Part shown: positions 24,048-33,536 of the stretch, in pieces
Layout: every line of letters begins with the position of its first letter
Position numbering within the stretch: position 1 is the first letter of the stretch
Source of the DNA: an uncultured Clostridia bacterium
GTDB lineage: Bacteria > Bacillota > Clostridia > TANB77 > CAG-508
Assembly: GCA_934101145.1 (NCBI GenBank)
Contig: CAKOPZ010000005.1
Coordinates: 1 to 64,000, forward strand
DNA length: 64,000 nucleotides
Reading direction: 5' to 3'
Position numbers and translations under genes: made by a program
Notes under the pieces: generated by a model
Seen by the model: only the letters and a program-made list of their open reading frames with translations
Databases searched by the model: none
Told to the model about the DNA's origin: nothing

Positions 24048-25085
24048 ATGAAAAATATAAAAGATTTTAATTTAGACGAATTACAAGAAGAACTTGTGTC
24101 AATTGGTGAGAAAAAGTATAGAGCAGAGCAAATTTTTAAGTGGATATATGTAGAAAAAGTAAAAGAGTTTGATGAAATGACTAATCTTTCACTTGAACTT
24201 AGAGAAAAGCTTAAAGCTAACTATACAATGTGTAATTACAAAATTTTAAGAAAACAAGAATCTTCAGATGGAACAAAAAAATACTTATTTGATGTACTTG
24301 ATTCAAATGCAATTGAAACAGTACTTATGCAATATCATCATGGAAAAACCATATGTGTTTCATCTCAAATTGGATGCAAGATGGGGTGCAAATTTTGTGC
24401 ATCAACTGGGGTTCAATTTGTAAGAAGTTTGACAGCAGGTGAAATTGTAGAGCAAATTTTAGCAGTTGAGCAAGATATCAATGATAAAATATCAAATGTA
24501 GTATTTATGGGAATTGGAGAGCCTTTTGACAATTATGATAATGTAATGAAGGCAATAAAAATAATAAATAATCAAAAGGGGCTAAATATAGGTGCAAGAC
24601 ATATAAGTGTTTCTACAAGTGGACTTGTTCCAAAAATTTATGATTTTGCAAATGAAGACCTTCAATGTACACTTTCAATATCACTTCATGCTACAAATGA
24701 TGAAAAAAGAAGTAGTATGATGCCAGTAAATAAAAGATATTCTATAGAAGAACTTATGGAAGCCTGCAGGTATTACATAGATAAAACAAATAAAAGAATA
24801 TCTTTTGAATATGCACTTGCAAAGGACAATAATGATAATTTGGATGATGCAAAAGAGTTGGTTAAATTATTAAAAGGTATGCTTTGTCATGTTAATTTGA
24901 TACCAATTAATAAGATAGAGAATGGAAGTTATACAAAAAGCACAAATGAAAATATAATAAAGTTTAGAGATTATTTAAATGATAATGGAATAGTTGCAAC
25001 AATTAGAAGAGAACTGGGTTCAGATATAGATGCAGCATGTGGACAGCTTAGGAGGAAAAATTTAAAAAATCAGGAGGAAAAATAA
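24048..25085 (+). CDS. rlmN: 23S rRNA A2503 / tRNA A37 C2-methyltransferase RlmN
   Basis: This 345-aa radical SAM methylase has the 4Fe-4S motif CKMGCKFCAS near residue 110, GIGEPFDNYDNVMKAIKI, and a C-terminal ELGSDIDAACGQLR whose Cys takes part in catalysis. The upstream Cys of the pair is also present. The gene begins the run rlmN-prpC-prkC-rsgA-rpe, an arrangement common in Firmicutes, and prpC starts 4 bases after its stop. Confidence 0.97.
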   Translation: MKNIKDFNLDELQEELVSIGEKKYRAEQIFKWIYVEKVKEFDEMTNLSLELREKLKANYTMCNYKILRKQESSDGTKKYLFDVLDSNAIETVLMQYHHGKTICVSSQIGCKMGCKFCASTGVQFVRSLTAGEIVEQILAVEQDINDKISNVVFMGIGEPFDNYDNVMKAIKIINNQKGLNIGARHISVSTSGLVPKIYDFANEDLQCTLSISLHATNDEKRSSMMPVNKRYSIEELMEACRYYIDKTNKRISFEYALAKDNNDNLDDAKELVKLLKGMLCHVNLIPINKIENGSYTKSTNENIIKFRDYLNDNGIVATIRRELGSDIDAACGQLRRKNLKNQEEK

Positions 25086-25089
25086 ACTT

Positions 25090-25812
25090 ATGGTTTTTGC
25101 AAAAACAGATATAGGAAAAGCAAGGGAGCAAAATCAAGACTATTATTATATTACGCCAGATGATGAAAACCCTAAGATTTACATTTTAGCAGATGGAATG
25201 GGTGGATACAAAGGCGGAGAAGTGGCAAGCAATTTGGCAACAAATGCAGTAAGAGAGTATGTAAAAAATCATCTTAAGGTTGAAAATACGAAAGAAGAAT
25301 TGATAGAGTTAGTTCGAAGTTCCATGATTTATGCAAATGAGGTAGTTTTTGAAAAATCAAAAGAAATTCAAGAACTTGAAGGAATGGGTACTACACTTGA
25401 AGTTTGCTTAATATATAATAATAAAGCATATATTGGACATATTGGAGATAGCAGAATATATAGAATTCGAAAAGGAACGATGAGAAGACTTACAAAAGAT
25501 CACAGTTATGTTCAGCAACTTGTAGAAGAAAAAAAGATTACAAGAGAAGAGGCAAACAATCATCCTAAGAAAAATATGCTTACAAAGGCACTTGGATGTA
25601 CTCCATTTGTAGAACCAGACATAAGAGCAAGAAATGTAGAAAAAAATGATATTTTTATAATGTGCACAGATGGACTAACAAATATGGTATCAGAAGAAGA
25701 AATTTGTGATACAGTTATTAAAAATCCAGAAAAGGCAGCAGAAGAGCTAGTAAAACAGGCAAATAATTTTGGTGGTTACGACAATATTACTGTTGTAATC
25801 GTAGTATCATAA
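25090..25812 (+). CDS. prpC: PP2C-family Ser/Thr phosphatase PrpC/Stp
   Basis: This 240-aa metal-dependent phosphatase reverses PrkC phosphorylation. PP2C motifs with metal-binding Asp: KTDIGKAREQNQDYYY, LADGMGGYKGGEVAS, YIGHIGDSRIYRI, FIMCTDGLTNMV, GGYDNITVVIVVS. GGAGG ends 13 bases before the ATG. prkC follows after 18 bases. Confidence 0.96.
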   Translation: MVFAKTDIGKAREQNQDYYYITPDDENPKIYILADGMGGYKGGEVASNLATNAVREYVKNHLKVENTKEELIELVRSSMIYANEVVFEKSKEIQELEGMGTTLEVCLIYNNKAYIGHIGDSRIYRIRKGTMRRLTKDHSYVQQLVEEKKITREEANNHPKKNMLTKALGCTPFVEPDIRARNVEKNDIFIMCTDGLTNMVSEEEICDTVIKNPEKAAEELVKQANNFGGYDNITVVIVVS

Positions 25813-25830
25813 TATAAGGGAGAGAAAGTT

Positions 25831-27822
25831 ATGAATTTAGAAGGTAGAGTTATAGGGAACCGTTATGAAATAATTAATCGAATTGGCAATGGTGGTATGG
25901 CTACAGTATATAAAGCAAAAGACCTTACATTAAATAGATTTGTAGCTGTAAAGGTTTTAAGAGAAGAATTTACAACTGATGCAGAATTTATAAAAAGATT
26001 TAATATAGAAGCTCAATCTGCAGCATCTTTAGCACATCCAAACATTGTGTCAATATTTGATGTAGGACAAGAAGATAATATTTACTATATTGTAATGGAA
26101 TTAATTCAAGGAAAAACTCTTAAGGAAATTATTGATGAAGATGGTGTACTTCCTTGGAAATGGTCACTAAATATTGCAATTCAAATTGCATCAGCTTTAG
26201 AGACAGCACATAAACATAACATTATTCATAGAGATATAAAGCCACATAATATAATAATTACAGAAGATGGTGTTGCAAAGGTAACAGATTTTGGAATTGC
26301 AAAAGCTGTATCAAATTCAACAATTACCGCATTTGGTACAACAATTGGATCAGTTCACTATTTTTCACCAGAGCATGCAAGAGGTGGATATACAGATGCA
26401 AAGTCAGACATATATTCACTTGGTGTTGTAATGTACGAAATGCTTACAGGAAGAGTTCCATTTGATGCAGATACACCCGTATCAATTGCACTAAAACATA
26501 TGCAAGAGGAACCTGTAGAGCCAATTAAATTAAATCCATCTATACCATATTCTGTTAATAAAATAATATTAAAAGCAATGAAAAAAGATACAAATTTAAG
26601 ATATCAAAGTGCAACAGAAATGCTTAAGGATTTAACAATGGCACTAAAAGATCCAGATGGAAGTTTTGTTACAGATAGGGCAAATATAAATAACGGATAT
26701 ACTCAAGTAGTACCAACACTTTCAGGAGAAGAAATAAAAAAAGAAGAAACACACGTGCCAAACAGAGAGGCTAAATCAAACGAAAAGAAAAAAGGCAAAT
26801 TGGCTACATATTTAAAAGAACATCCTGCTATGAAAGTTTTACTAATTATATTACTTATTATATTAATACCTGTTGCTGGATTTTTTGCAACAAAAGGGAT
26901 ATTAAATATTGGTAGAGCAAAAGATGTAGCACTTCCAAACTTCGTAAATATGACAAGAGAGGAAGCAGAGCAAGTTGCAAAAGACAATAATTTAGTACTT
27001 GAAGTTGATGAACAATATGACAAAGATGTAGAACTTGGCAAAGTTATATCACAAGATCCAGGATATATGGAAAACTACAAAATAAAAGAAAAATCAACTG
27101 TAAAAATAGTTGTAAGTAAAGGAAGCAATACAAAAATTGTTCCTAAAATTGCAGGAGAGACTTACGACAATGCTGTAACACTACTTACAGAGCAAGAACT
27201 TGTTGCAGAAAAAGTAGAAGAGTCAAGTAGCAAGGTAGAGGCAGGTTATGTTATAAGACAAGATCCAGAAGCAGATACAGAGGTTAATGCAGGAGATACT
27301 ATTAAGGTATATGTAAGTACAGGAATTAAACAAATTACAATGGATTATGTAATTGGTTCAAAAGAAGCGGATGCAAAGAAAAAACTTAAAGATTTAGGCT
27401 TTAGTGTAACAGTTGTATATGAAGAAGATACAACAAAAGATGATGGAGTTGTACTAAGACAATCAATTGATGCAGGAACTGTTTCAAATGATGGTACAAA
27501 AGTTACAATTACTGTTAATAAAATAGCTCAAATAAAGCAAGGAACTGTAAATATTAATTTAAAATCATTAACAGGTGGTGTTATTGGCAAAGACGAGAAT
27601 GGAAATGAAATAAATTCTACTGTAAAATTGGAAGTTAAAGTAACTTCACAAGGTTCAGAAGATACAGTATATAGCGAGAGTCATAGAAAAGATACAACAA
27701 GAGTTACAGTACCTGTTGAAGGAAAGGGAACAATTACAGTAAAAGTATTTATTGATGGAGTTAGAAAAGTACAAAAAACATTAGATTTAAATGGATCAAA
27801 TACAGTATTAAACATTGATTAA
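25831..27822 (+). CDS. prkC: PASTA-domain Ser/Thr kinase PrkC
   Basis: This 663-aa membrane kinase senses cell-wall fragments. The N-terminal Hanks kinase has glycine loop IGNGGMATVYKAK, catalytic Lys in VAVKVL, NIIHRDIKPHNIII, and DFG in TDFGIAK. A single membrane helix is near residue 335 (VLLIILLIILIPVAGFF). Three extracellular PASTA repeats follow (the first starts VALPNFVNMTREEAEQVA) and then an Ig-like C-terminal domain. GGGAGAG lies before the ATG. Confidence 0.96.
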   Translation: MNLEGRVIGNRYEIINRIGNGGMATVYKAKDLTLNRFVAVKVLREEFTTDAEFIKRFNIEAQSAASLAHPNIVSIFDVGQEDNIYYIVMELIQGKTLKEIIDEDGVLPWKWSLNIAIQIASALETAHKHNIIHRDIKPHNIIITEDGVAKVTDFGIAKAVSNSTITAFGTTIGSVHYFSPEHARGGYTDAKSDIYSLGVVMYEMLTGRVPFDADTPVSIALKHMQEEPVEPIKLNPSIPYSVNKIILKAMKKDTNLRYQSATEMLKDLTMALKDPDGSFVTDRANINNGYTQVVPTLSGEEIKKEETHVPNREAKSNEKKKGKLATYLKEHPAMKVLLIILLIILIPVAGFFATKGILNIGRAKDVALPNFVNMTREEAEQVAKDNNLVLEVDEQYDKDVELGKVISQDPGYMENYKIKEKSTVKIVVSKGSNTKIVPKIAGETYDNAVTLLTEQELVAEKVEESSSKVEAGYVIRQDPEADTEVNAGDTIKVYVSTGIKQITMDYVIGSKEADAKKKLKDLGFSVTVVYEEDTTKDDGVVLRQSIDAGTVSNDGTKVTITVNKIAQIKQGTVNINLKSLTGGVIGKDENGNEINSTVKLEVKVTSQGSEDTVYSESHRKDTTRVTVPVEGKGTITVKVFIDGVRKVQKTLDLNGSNTVLNID

Positions 27823-27825
27823 AAC

Positions 27826-27856
27826 AAAAAACTACACATGCAAATGTGTAGTTTTT
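27826..27856 (+). terminator. Terminator of prkC
   Basis: AAAAACTACACAT pairs with ATGTGTAGTTTTT around a 4-base loop. Confidence 0.88.
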
Positions 27857-27907
27857 GTTTTGAAGTATTTTTGGTAAAATATGCTTTCCAGAAAGCAGGA
27901 AGGCAAT

Positions 27908-28144
27908 CTAAATTGACTTGCTATTATTGTATAATTCATCAGGACATATGTCTGAGCCATTTATCCATGCAATTGAAAGTCCGTCAATTTTTACAGTATT
28001 AAAAATTGCAATATTTTTTAAGTTCTCGAATTGCTTAAATTTCAAATAAGGTTTAACGTCAAATATTTTTTTCTCATTATTATCAAAAGTAATTAATAAT
28101 TCATAATTTTCTAATGGAATAACATTAATAGCTCTAGGTCTCAT
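27908..28144 (-). CDS. DUF2442 family protein
   Basis: The 78-aa protein has the DUF2442 pattern: MRPRAINVIPLENYELLITF, KKIFDVKPYLKF, and IAWINGSDICPDELY near the end. The ATG at 28144 has GGAG 8 bases upstream; an in-frame GTG at 28153 overlaps the preceding gene. DUF2442 genes often follow DUF4160 genes, and the pair is suspected to be a toxin-antitoxin-like module, with no proven activity known to me. Confidence 0.75.
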   Translation of the reverse strand: MRPRAINVIPLENYELLITFDNNEKKIFDVKPYLKFKQFENLKNIAIFNTVKIDGLSIAWINGSDICPDELYNNSKSI

Positions 28145-28149
28145 ATAAA

Positions 28150-28416
28150 TCACTCCAATCCTTTTATTTTAATAATTTCTCCGTCATTATTGTAAGAATA
28201 CCAGGCTGCTTTTAGTTCATCTTGATGAAGTTCTATCCATGCATCAAGTAATTTTTTTTGCTTGTTTGGAATATATCCATCTAATACTTTACCATCTAAA
28301 GATACAGATATTTCATATTCGTTATATTTTATATGAATGTGTGGTTCGTTATGATGTCCACCTAACTCTTTATATATGTAGACAAGAATACCATAAAATT
28401 GCGAAATAAGCGGCAA
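28150..28416 (-). CDS. DUF4160 family protein
   Basis: The 88-aa protein has the DUF4160 pattern: GILVYIYKELGGHHNEPHIH, then IKYNEYEISVSLDG and a helix KKLLDAWIELHQDELKAAW. The conserved HHNEPHIHI histidines could bind a metal or act in catalysis. GGAGGTGATAA ribosome site before the ATG. The DUF2442 gene follows at once. It lies convergent to prkC and divergent from rsgA, an accessory-type position. Confidence 0.75.
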   Translation of the reverse strand: MPLISQFYGILVYIYKELGGHHNEPHIHIKYNEYEISVSLDGKVLDGYIPNKQKKLLDAWIELHQDELKAAWYSYNNDGEIIKIKGLE

Positions 28417-28647
28417 ATTATCACCTCCATTATAGCATATTATTTTTCAAATTTCAAATTTTGGAAATATTATACAGAAAAAAATCTTTTAGAAAGAAGA
28501 CCTAGAAACTATAATAGATTTATAACATTATAGGAAAAATATGTCAACAAAAACATATCGACATAAATCGATAAATTGTACTAATTGTAAAAAAGAAAAA
28601 TACATGATATAATGTGAAAGCAAAAGATAATTTTAGGAGGAAAGAGT

Positions 28648-29535
28648 TTGCAAAAAGGAATAATAATAAGTAATATATCTGATTTATATCATGTAGAACT
28701 TGAAAATGACAAAATATATATTTGCAATGCAAGGGGTAAATTTAAAGAAAACGATATAAGCCCTGTTGCAGGAGATAGAGTAGAAATTGATATTATAGAT
28801 GAGCAAAAAGGTACAGGAGTTATAACAAAGATTGAAGACAGAATAAATGAAACGAAAAGGCCTAAAATGGCAAATTTAACACAAATTATACTTGTACTTT
28901 CAATGAAACTTCCAAAGCCTGATTTAGAACTACTAGATAAACAACTTGCGTATTGCGAATTTATGCATATAAAGCCTATAATTGTTCTTAACAAAGTTGA
29001 TTTAGTTGATGAAGAGGTTGCAAACCATATACAAAATGTGTATGAAAAAATTGGATATGATGTTATAAAAACAAATGCGAAGATGCAAATTGGTGTAGAG
29101 AAAATTAAATCACACTTAAAAAATAATATAACAGCTTTTTCAGGAAATTCTGGTGTTGGAAAATCAACATTAATAAATGCTTTGTTTAACAGAGAAATGA
29201 CTCAAGAGGGAATGGTAAGTAGCAAAAACAAGCGAGGAAAAAATACTACAACACAAGTACTACTTTACAAAGTACAAGAAAATAGCTATATAGCAGATAC
29301 TCCTGGATTTTCTACATTTGAAATAACAGAGATAGAAAGCACTTATTTGTGCCATTATTTTATAGAGTTTGTACCGTATATAGAAAAGTGTGAATTTGTT
29401 GGATGTAGCCACATAAAAGAGCAGAATTGTGGTATAAAGCACGCTATAGAAGAAGGCAAAATATCACAGGAAAGATATGATAGATATTGCAAAATATATC
29501 AAGATTTAAAGCAAAAGGAGGCAAAAAAATGGTAG
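28648..29535 (+). CDS. rsgA: Ribosome small subunit-dependent GTPase RsgA
   Basis: This 295-aa circularly permuted GTPase helps mature the 30S subunit. N-terminal OB-fold, then G4 PIIVLNKVDLV, G1 FSGNSGVGKSTLINALF, G3 IADTPGFSTFEI, and a C-terminal zinc knuckle (CEFVGCSHIKEQNCGIKHA). Start is a TTG 8 bases after GGAGG. The gene overlaps rpe by 7 bases. Confidence 0.95.
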   Translation: MQKGIIISNISDLYHVELENDKIYICNARGKFKENDISPVAGDRVEIDIIDEQKGTGVITKIEDRINETKRPKMANLTQIILVLSMKLPKPDLELLDKQLAYCEFMHIKPIIVLNKVDLVDEEVANHIQNVYEKIGYDVIKTNAKMQIGVEKIKSHLKNNITAFSGNSGVGKSTLINALFNREMTQEGMVSSKNKRGKNTTTQVLLYKVQENSYIADTPGFSTFEITEIESTYLCHYFIEFVPYIEKCEFVGCSHIKEQNCGIKHAIEEGKISQERYDRYCKIYQDLKQKEAKKW

Positions 29536-30191
29536 AAGTTTCAACATCAATTTTGAGTATAGATAAAGAAAATGCTATAAAAACTTTATACAACATAGAA
29601 ACAGCAAAAACAGATTATTTTCATATAGATGTAATGGACGGAAAGTTTGTGAAGAAGAATACAAATGATGTAATGCTTGAGTACTGCGAGTATTTAAATA
29701 GTATTACAACAGTTCCACTTGATGTGCATTTAATGGTGAAGGATGTAGAACAATATATAAAAAGTTATTTGGTATTTGAACCAAATACTATAACATTCCA
29801 TTATGAAGCTGCAAAAAATGAAGATGAGTTAAAAAAATGGATAGATTTGCTTAAGGAAAACAATTGTAAGGTTGGCATTAGTATAAAGCCAGAAACACCG
29901 GTAGAAAAAATATATAAATTTCTTCCATATGTACACTTGGTTTTAGTTATGACAGTTGAACCTGGAGAAGGCGGACAAAAACTAATTGATGATTGTGTTT
30001 TAAAAATGCAAGAATTAAAGCAATATATTGATGAAAATAATTTGGATGTATATATTGAGGCAGATGGTGGAATTAATACAGAAAATGCTGGAAAATTAGT
30101 GAATGCAGGCTGTGATATTATAGTTTCTGGAACTGCAATAACTAAATCAAATAATTTTGCAGAAACAATAAAAGAACTTAAAAATGCTTGA
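29529..30191 (+). CDS. rpe: Ribulose-phosphate 3-epimerase
   Basis: This 220-aa TIM-barrel enzyme of the pentose phosphate pathway has VSTSILSIDKENA, FHIDVMDGKFVKKNT with metal-binding residues, VPLDVHLMVKDVEQYI, LVMTVEPGEGGQKLID and YIEADGGINTENAGKL. The ATG at 29529 follows AAAGGAGG and overlaps the end of rsgA; translation is probably coupled. Confidence 0.95.
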   Translation: MVEVSTSILSIDKENAIKTLYNIETAKTDYFHIDVMDGKFVKKNTNDVMLEYCEYLNSITTVPLDVHLMVKDVEQYIKSYLVFEPNTITFHYEAAKNEDELKKWIDLLKENNCKVGISIKPETPVEKIYKFLPYVHLVLVMTVEPGEGGQKLIDDCVLKMQELKQYIDENNLDVYIEADGGINTENAGKLVNAGCDIIVSGTAITKSNNFAETIKELKNA

Positions 30192-30215
30192 CAAATTGAA
30201 ATTTAATGATAGAAT
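30188..30215 (+). promoter_or_regulatory. Predicted promoter of pyrG
   Basis: TTGACA (30188-30193) overlaps the rpe stop; 16-base spacer, TAGAAT (30210-30215). Confidence 0.6.
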
Positions 30216-30234
30216 AAAAACATCATTATAAGAT

Positions 30235-30295
30235 AAAGATAGATTAAAAAAAAACCCCTTTTTGAGGTTTTGGATTTTTTAATCTATCTTTTTTT
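30235..30295 (+). terminator. Leader terminator (attenuator) of pyrG
   Basis: AAAGATAGATTAAAAAA pairs with TTTTTTAATCTATCTTT, with inner AAAACC/GGTTTT, followed by a T-run, all between promoter and pyrG. In Bacillus, pyrG is controlled by CTP-sensitive attenuation at such a leader terminator. The 5' arm holds a CCCC run, but no G-run is visible at the likely transcript start, so the Bacillus mechanism is not confirmed. Confidence 0.7.
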
Positions 30296-30315
30296 GTTTT
30301 AGGAGGTAGTAAAAG

Positions 30316-31920
30316 ATGAAAACAAAGTACATTTTTGTTACAGGAGGAGTAGTATCAGGACTAGGAAAAGGAATAACTGCAGCATCACTTGGAAGACTAT
30401 TAAAAAACAGAGGATATAGGGTAATTAATCAAAAGTTTGATCCATATATAAATGTAGATCCAGGAACAATGAGTCCATATGAGCATGGAGAAGTTTTTGT
30501 GACAGATGATGGAGCAGAGACTGATTTGGATTTAGGACATTATGAAAGATTTACTGATGTTAATTTGAATAAAAACTGTAGTGTTACAATGGGAAAGATA
30601 TACCAAGAAGTAATTGAAAGAGAAAGAAGAGGAGATTATCTTGGAAAAACAGTTCAGGTAATACCACATATTACTAATATGATAAAAGAAAAAATTTATT
30701 CTTTTGAAAATGATGATATAGATATAGTTATAACAGAAATAGGAGGAACAGTAGGGGATATTGAAGGATTATCTATTATTGAAGCTATTAGACAGGTAGG
30801 ACTTGAAAATGCTGTAGAGGATGTTATATTTATTCATGTTACACTATTACCATACATAAGTGGCTCTAATGAGCTAAAATCAAAGCCAACACAACATTCT
30901 GTAAAAGAGCTTCAATCATTTGGAATAAAACCAGATATTCTTGTGTGTCGTACAGAGGTTGATATTCCAGAAAATTTAAGAGAAAAGATTGCACTATTTT
31001 GTAATGTAAGAAAAGAAAGTGTTATTGCAAATAAAACAGCATCTTGCTTATATGCAGTTCCATTAATGCTAGAGGAGCAGGGTCTTGCAAGAGAAGTGTG
31101 CAAGCATTTGCATCTTGAAAGTGTTGAACCTTGTAATGAGGCTTGGGCAGATATGGTTAAAAAAATAGAAGAACCTACAAACAAAGAAATTACAGTTGGG
31201 ATTGTTGGAAAATATGTAAAACTTGAGGATTCATATTTGTCTGTAATGGAAAGTTTGCATCATGCAGGATATGAAAATGGTGTAAAGGTAAATATTAAAT
31301 TTATTGATAGTGAAACAGTAAATGAAAATAATGCAAAAGAAATACTAAAAGATTGCAATGGAATTATAGTTCCGGGAGGCTTTGGCGGAAGAGGAATAGA
31401 AGGGAAAATTCAAACTGTCAAATATGCTAGAGAAAATAAAGTACCATTTTTAGGTATATGTCTTGGAATGCAAATGGCTGTAATAGAATTTGCAAGAGAT
31501 GTGTTAAAACTTGAAAATGCTAATTCAGAAGAATTTGATGAAGTGTGTGAAAATCCTGTTATTCATATAATGTATGACCAAAAGGATTTAACTAAAAAAG
31601 GTGGAACTATGAGACTTGGAAGTTACCCATGTGTTATAAAAAAGGGAAGCATTGCAGAGAGCCTATATAAAGCAGATAGAATAGATGAAAGGCATAGACA
31701 TAGATTTGAATACAATAATCAATATAGAGAAAATTTGGAAAATGCAGGACTTATCGTATCTGGTACATCTCCTGATGGCAAACTTGTGGAAATGGTTGAA
31801 ATAAAAGACCATCCATATTTTATAGCTGCACAATTTCATCCAGAGTTTAAGTCAAGACCGGACAAGCCAGCACCATTATTTATGGGACTTGTTAAAGCAT
31901 GCAAGAGATTGGCTAAGTAG
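30316..31920 (+). CDS. pyrG: CTP synthase
   Basis: This 534-aa enzyme makes CTP from UTP with glutamine. The N-terminal synthase has ATP site FVTGGVVSGLGKGITAASLG. The C-terminal glutaminase has PGGFGGRGIEGK, nucleophile FLGICLGMQMAV and catalytic AAQFHPEFKSRP. Normal length. GGAGG ahead of ATG. Expression probably passes through the attenuator just upstream. Confidence 0.98.
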   Translation: MKTKYIFVTGGVVSGLGKGITAASLGRLLKNRGYRVINQKFDPYINVDPGTMSPYEHGEVFVTDDGAETDLDLGHYERFTDVNLNKNCSVTMGKIYQEVIERERRGDYLGKTVQVIPHITNMIKEKIYSFENDDIDIVITEIGGTVGDIEGLSIIEAIRQVGLENAVEDVIFIHVTLLPYISGSNELKSKPTQHSVKELQSFGIKPDILVCRTEVDIPENLREKIALFCNVRKESVIANKTASCLYAVPLMLEEQGLAREVCKHLHLESVEPCNEAWADMVKKIEEPTNKEITVGIVGKYVKLEDSYLSVMESLHHAGYENGVKVNIKFIDSETVNENNAKEILKDCNGIIVPGGFGGRGIEGKIQTVKYARENKVPFLGICLGMQMAVIEFARDVLKLENANSEEFDEVCENPVIHIMYDQKDLTKKGGTMRLGSYPCVIKKGSIAESLYKADRIDERHRHRFEYNNQYRENLENAGLIVSGTSPDGKLVEMVEIKDHPYFIAAQFHPEFKSRPDKPAPLFMGLVKACKRLAK

Positions 31921-32031
31921 TGAAATGAGAAGACAAAGAACAAAGCGACTTTAGGTCGCCCTTTGTTCAAAGCCGATTTGAGTTTTCGACTAAAAGGAGA
32001 AAATCTCAAAGGCAATAGCGATTGTAGCATT

Positions 32032-32070
32032 ATTATATACTAGGAAATGAGAAATTTCCTAGTATATAAT
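32032..32070. terminator. 39-bp hairpin, 17-bp perfect stem
   Basis: ATTATATACTAGGAAAT and ATTTCCTAGTATATAAT around GAGAA. With the next hairpin it fills the convergent gap after pyrG. A weaker hairpin (AACAAAG-CGAC / GTCG-CCTTTGTT) lies near 31940-31970. Confidence 0.6.
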
Positions 32071-32108
32071 AAAAACCTAGTTAAATTTAAAATTAACTAG
32101 GTTTTTTT
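32071..32108. terminator. Bidirectional terminator
   Basis: AAAAACCTAGTTAA pairs with TTAACTAGGTTTTT, with A- and T-runs on both sides. It serves pyrG (+) and the membrane protein gene (-). Confidence 0.85.
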
Positions 32109-32111
32109 ACA

Positions 32112-33299
32112 TTATTTATTTTCTACTGCACTATTTGTTTCTGTTTTAATTTTTTTATCTCCAATTTTAATTAGATGAACTAAAATCATACCAAATCCTG
32201 TCATTGTAATTAAGAATGATAGTAGACCACCAACATATGGGATAATACCAATTAATTTAACAAGAACAATTGCAATAACTGTCATTAATAAGAAAATTGG
32301 TAAATTGTCTTTTTTGATTTTTTCTGCTACAAATTTACCACAAGACATAGCAAATATGCTTTGTGAAACTGTTAATGCAAGTATATAAACAGTAATTAAT
32401 GCAACTGAAATACCTATACATAATCCACCTGTAAGTAGAAGTATTGCAAAAGAACCAGCTATGATAACTAGTGAACCTAGTAAACCGATTCCAAGTGAAA
32501 TAGGTGCTTTCTTTTTTAAACTTGTTCCAAGATTCTTTTTGAAGTTTGGAGCTAACCATGTTACAAGTAGTAATACAACTATTGTATATAATATTGCTGA
32601 CATAGTGCTTGATAAGAAAGCAACAGCTCTTTGAGCAAATGTTATTTCTTCAGAATCTGAACTTTGTGTAAAGTTTACTGTTCCTCCAACCATTCCATCT
32701 GGAATAGAAATTTCATTTTTAGAAGTATAACTTAAGTTACCTACAATAAGATTAGAAGTATTTTCTGCAAAAGTAATACTATCTGAATTTATGTAAGCAT
32801 CTCTTTTTATTTGTCCTAAAATGTTTATAGCTCCAGAACTTACACGTATGTCTCTTGCAACAATTGCACTCTTTCCTAATGTAAAGTTTTGAGCAAAGCT
32901 GTAAATATCGTAGCAAACACCATTCATAGTGAAATCACTTGCACAGACAAATATGCTTCCATGGATGTAAGCACCTTTTGCAATTGTAACTGTTTTACCA
33001 AATGCAAAAACATCTCCTCCAATTTCTCCACTTATGGTAATGTTGTTTCCACATGCAAATGCATTACCGTCAATAATTGAATCGATTACAATATCATTAT
33101 CAAAATTATATGAATCTGATTCAATGAATTGATATGTACTATTTGAATTATCTACAGAATTTGTTTTTGAGTCATCAGAAATTGGAACTGCAGTATCTGC
33201 AGAAGTTACAACAGCATCTGATGCCATACAAACAGGAGATAAAAGCATTAGTACGGCTAGTACAACTAGCATAAATCTTGCTTTTAAAGTGTGTTTCAT
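32112..33299 (-). CDS. Secreted bactofilin-like beta-helix domain fused to a membrane domain
   Basis: This protein of about 395 aa has signal peptide RFMLVVLAVLMLLSPVCMAS. A repetitive polymer-forming (bactofilin-like) right-handed beta-helix follows: DGNAFACGNNITISGEIGGD, FAFGKTVTIAKGAYIHGSIF, LGKSAIVARDIRVSSGAINI. The C-terminal half has about five membrane helices (LYTIVVLLLVTWLAP, LGIGLLGSLVIIAGS, FLLMTVIAIVLVKLIG). Start chosen at the ATG after GGAGG; an earlier in-frame ATG at 33332 lacks a site. Role unknown; probably envelope organisation. Confidence 0.75.
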   Translation of the reverse strand: MKHTLKARFMLVVLAVLMLLSPVCMASDAVVTSADTAVPISDDSKTNSVDNSNSTYQFIESDSYNFDNDIVIDSIIDGNAFACGNNITISGEIGGDVFAFGKTVTIAKGAYIHGSIFVCASDFTMNGVCYDIYSFAQNFTLGKSAIVARDIRVSSGAINILGQIKRDAYINSDSITFAENTSNLIVGNLSYTSKNEISIPDGMVGGTVNFTQSSDSEEITFAQRAVAFLSSTMSAILYTIVVLLLVTWLAPNFKKNLGTSLKKKAPISLGIGLLGSLVIIAGSFAILLLTGGLCIGISVALITVYILALTVSQSIFAMSCGKFVAEKIKKDNLPIFLLMTVIAIVLVKLIGIIPYVGGLLSFLITMTGFGMILVHLIKIGDKKIKTETNSAVENK

Positions 33300-33536
33300 A
33301 ATATAATTCCTCCATTTCAATATATTCTGCAATAATCATACATTGTTTATTTTTGTTTGTCAATGGGGATAAAATAAATACAATCAGAATTACCACAAAT
33401 CTTTTGAAAGGTTACTTTTTTCAAGTAACACTTACCATCTTTTTGATATTTGCAATTAGAAGAACAATTAATATTAATCAAATAAAACACCTCATCATAT
33501 AGTATGAAGTGTTTTGGTAAATTTATGCGTAAAACC

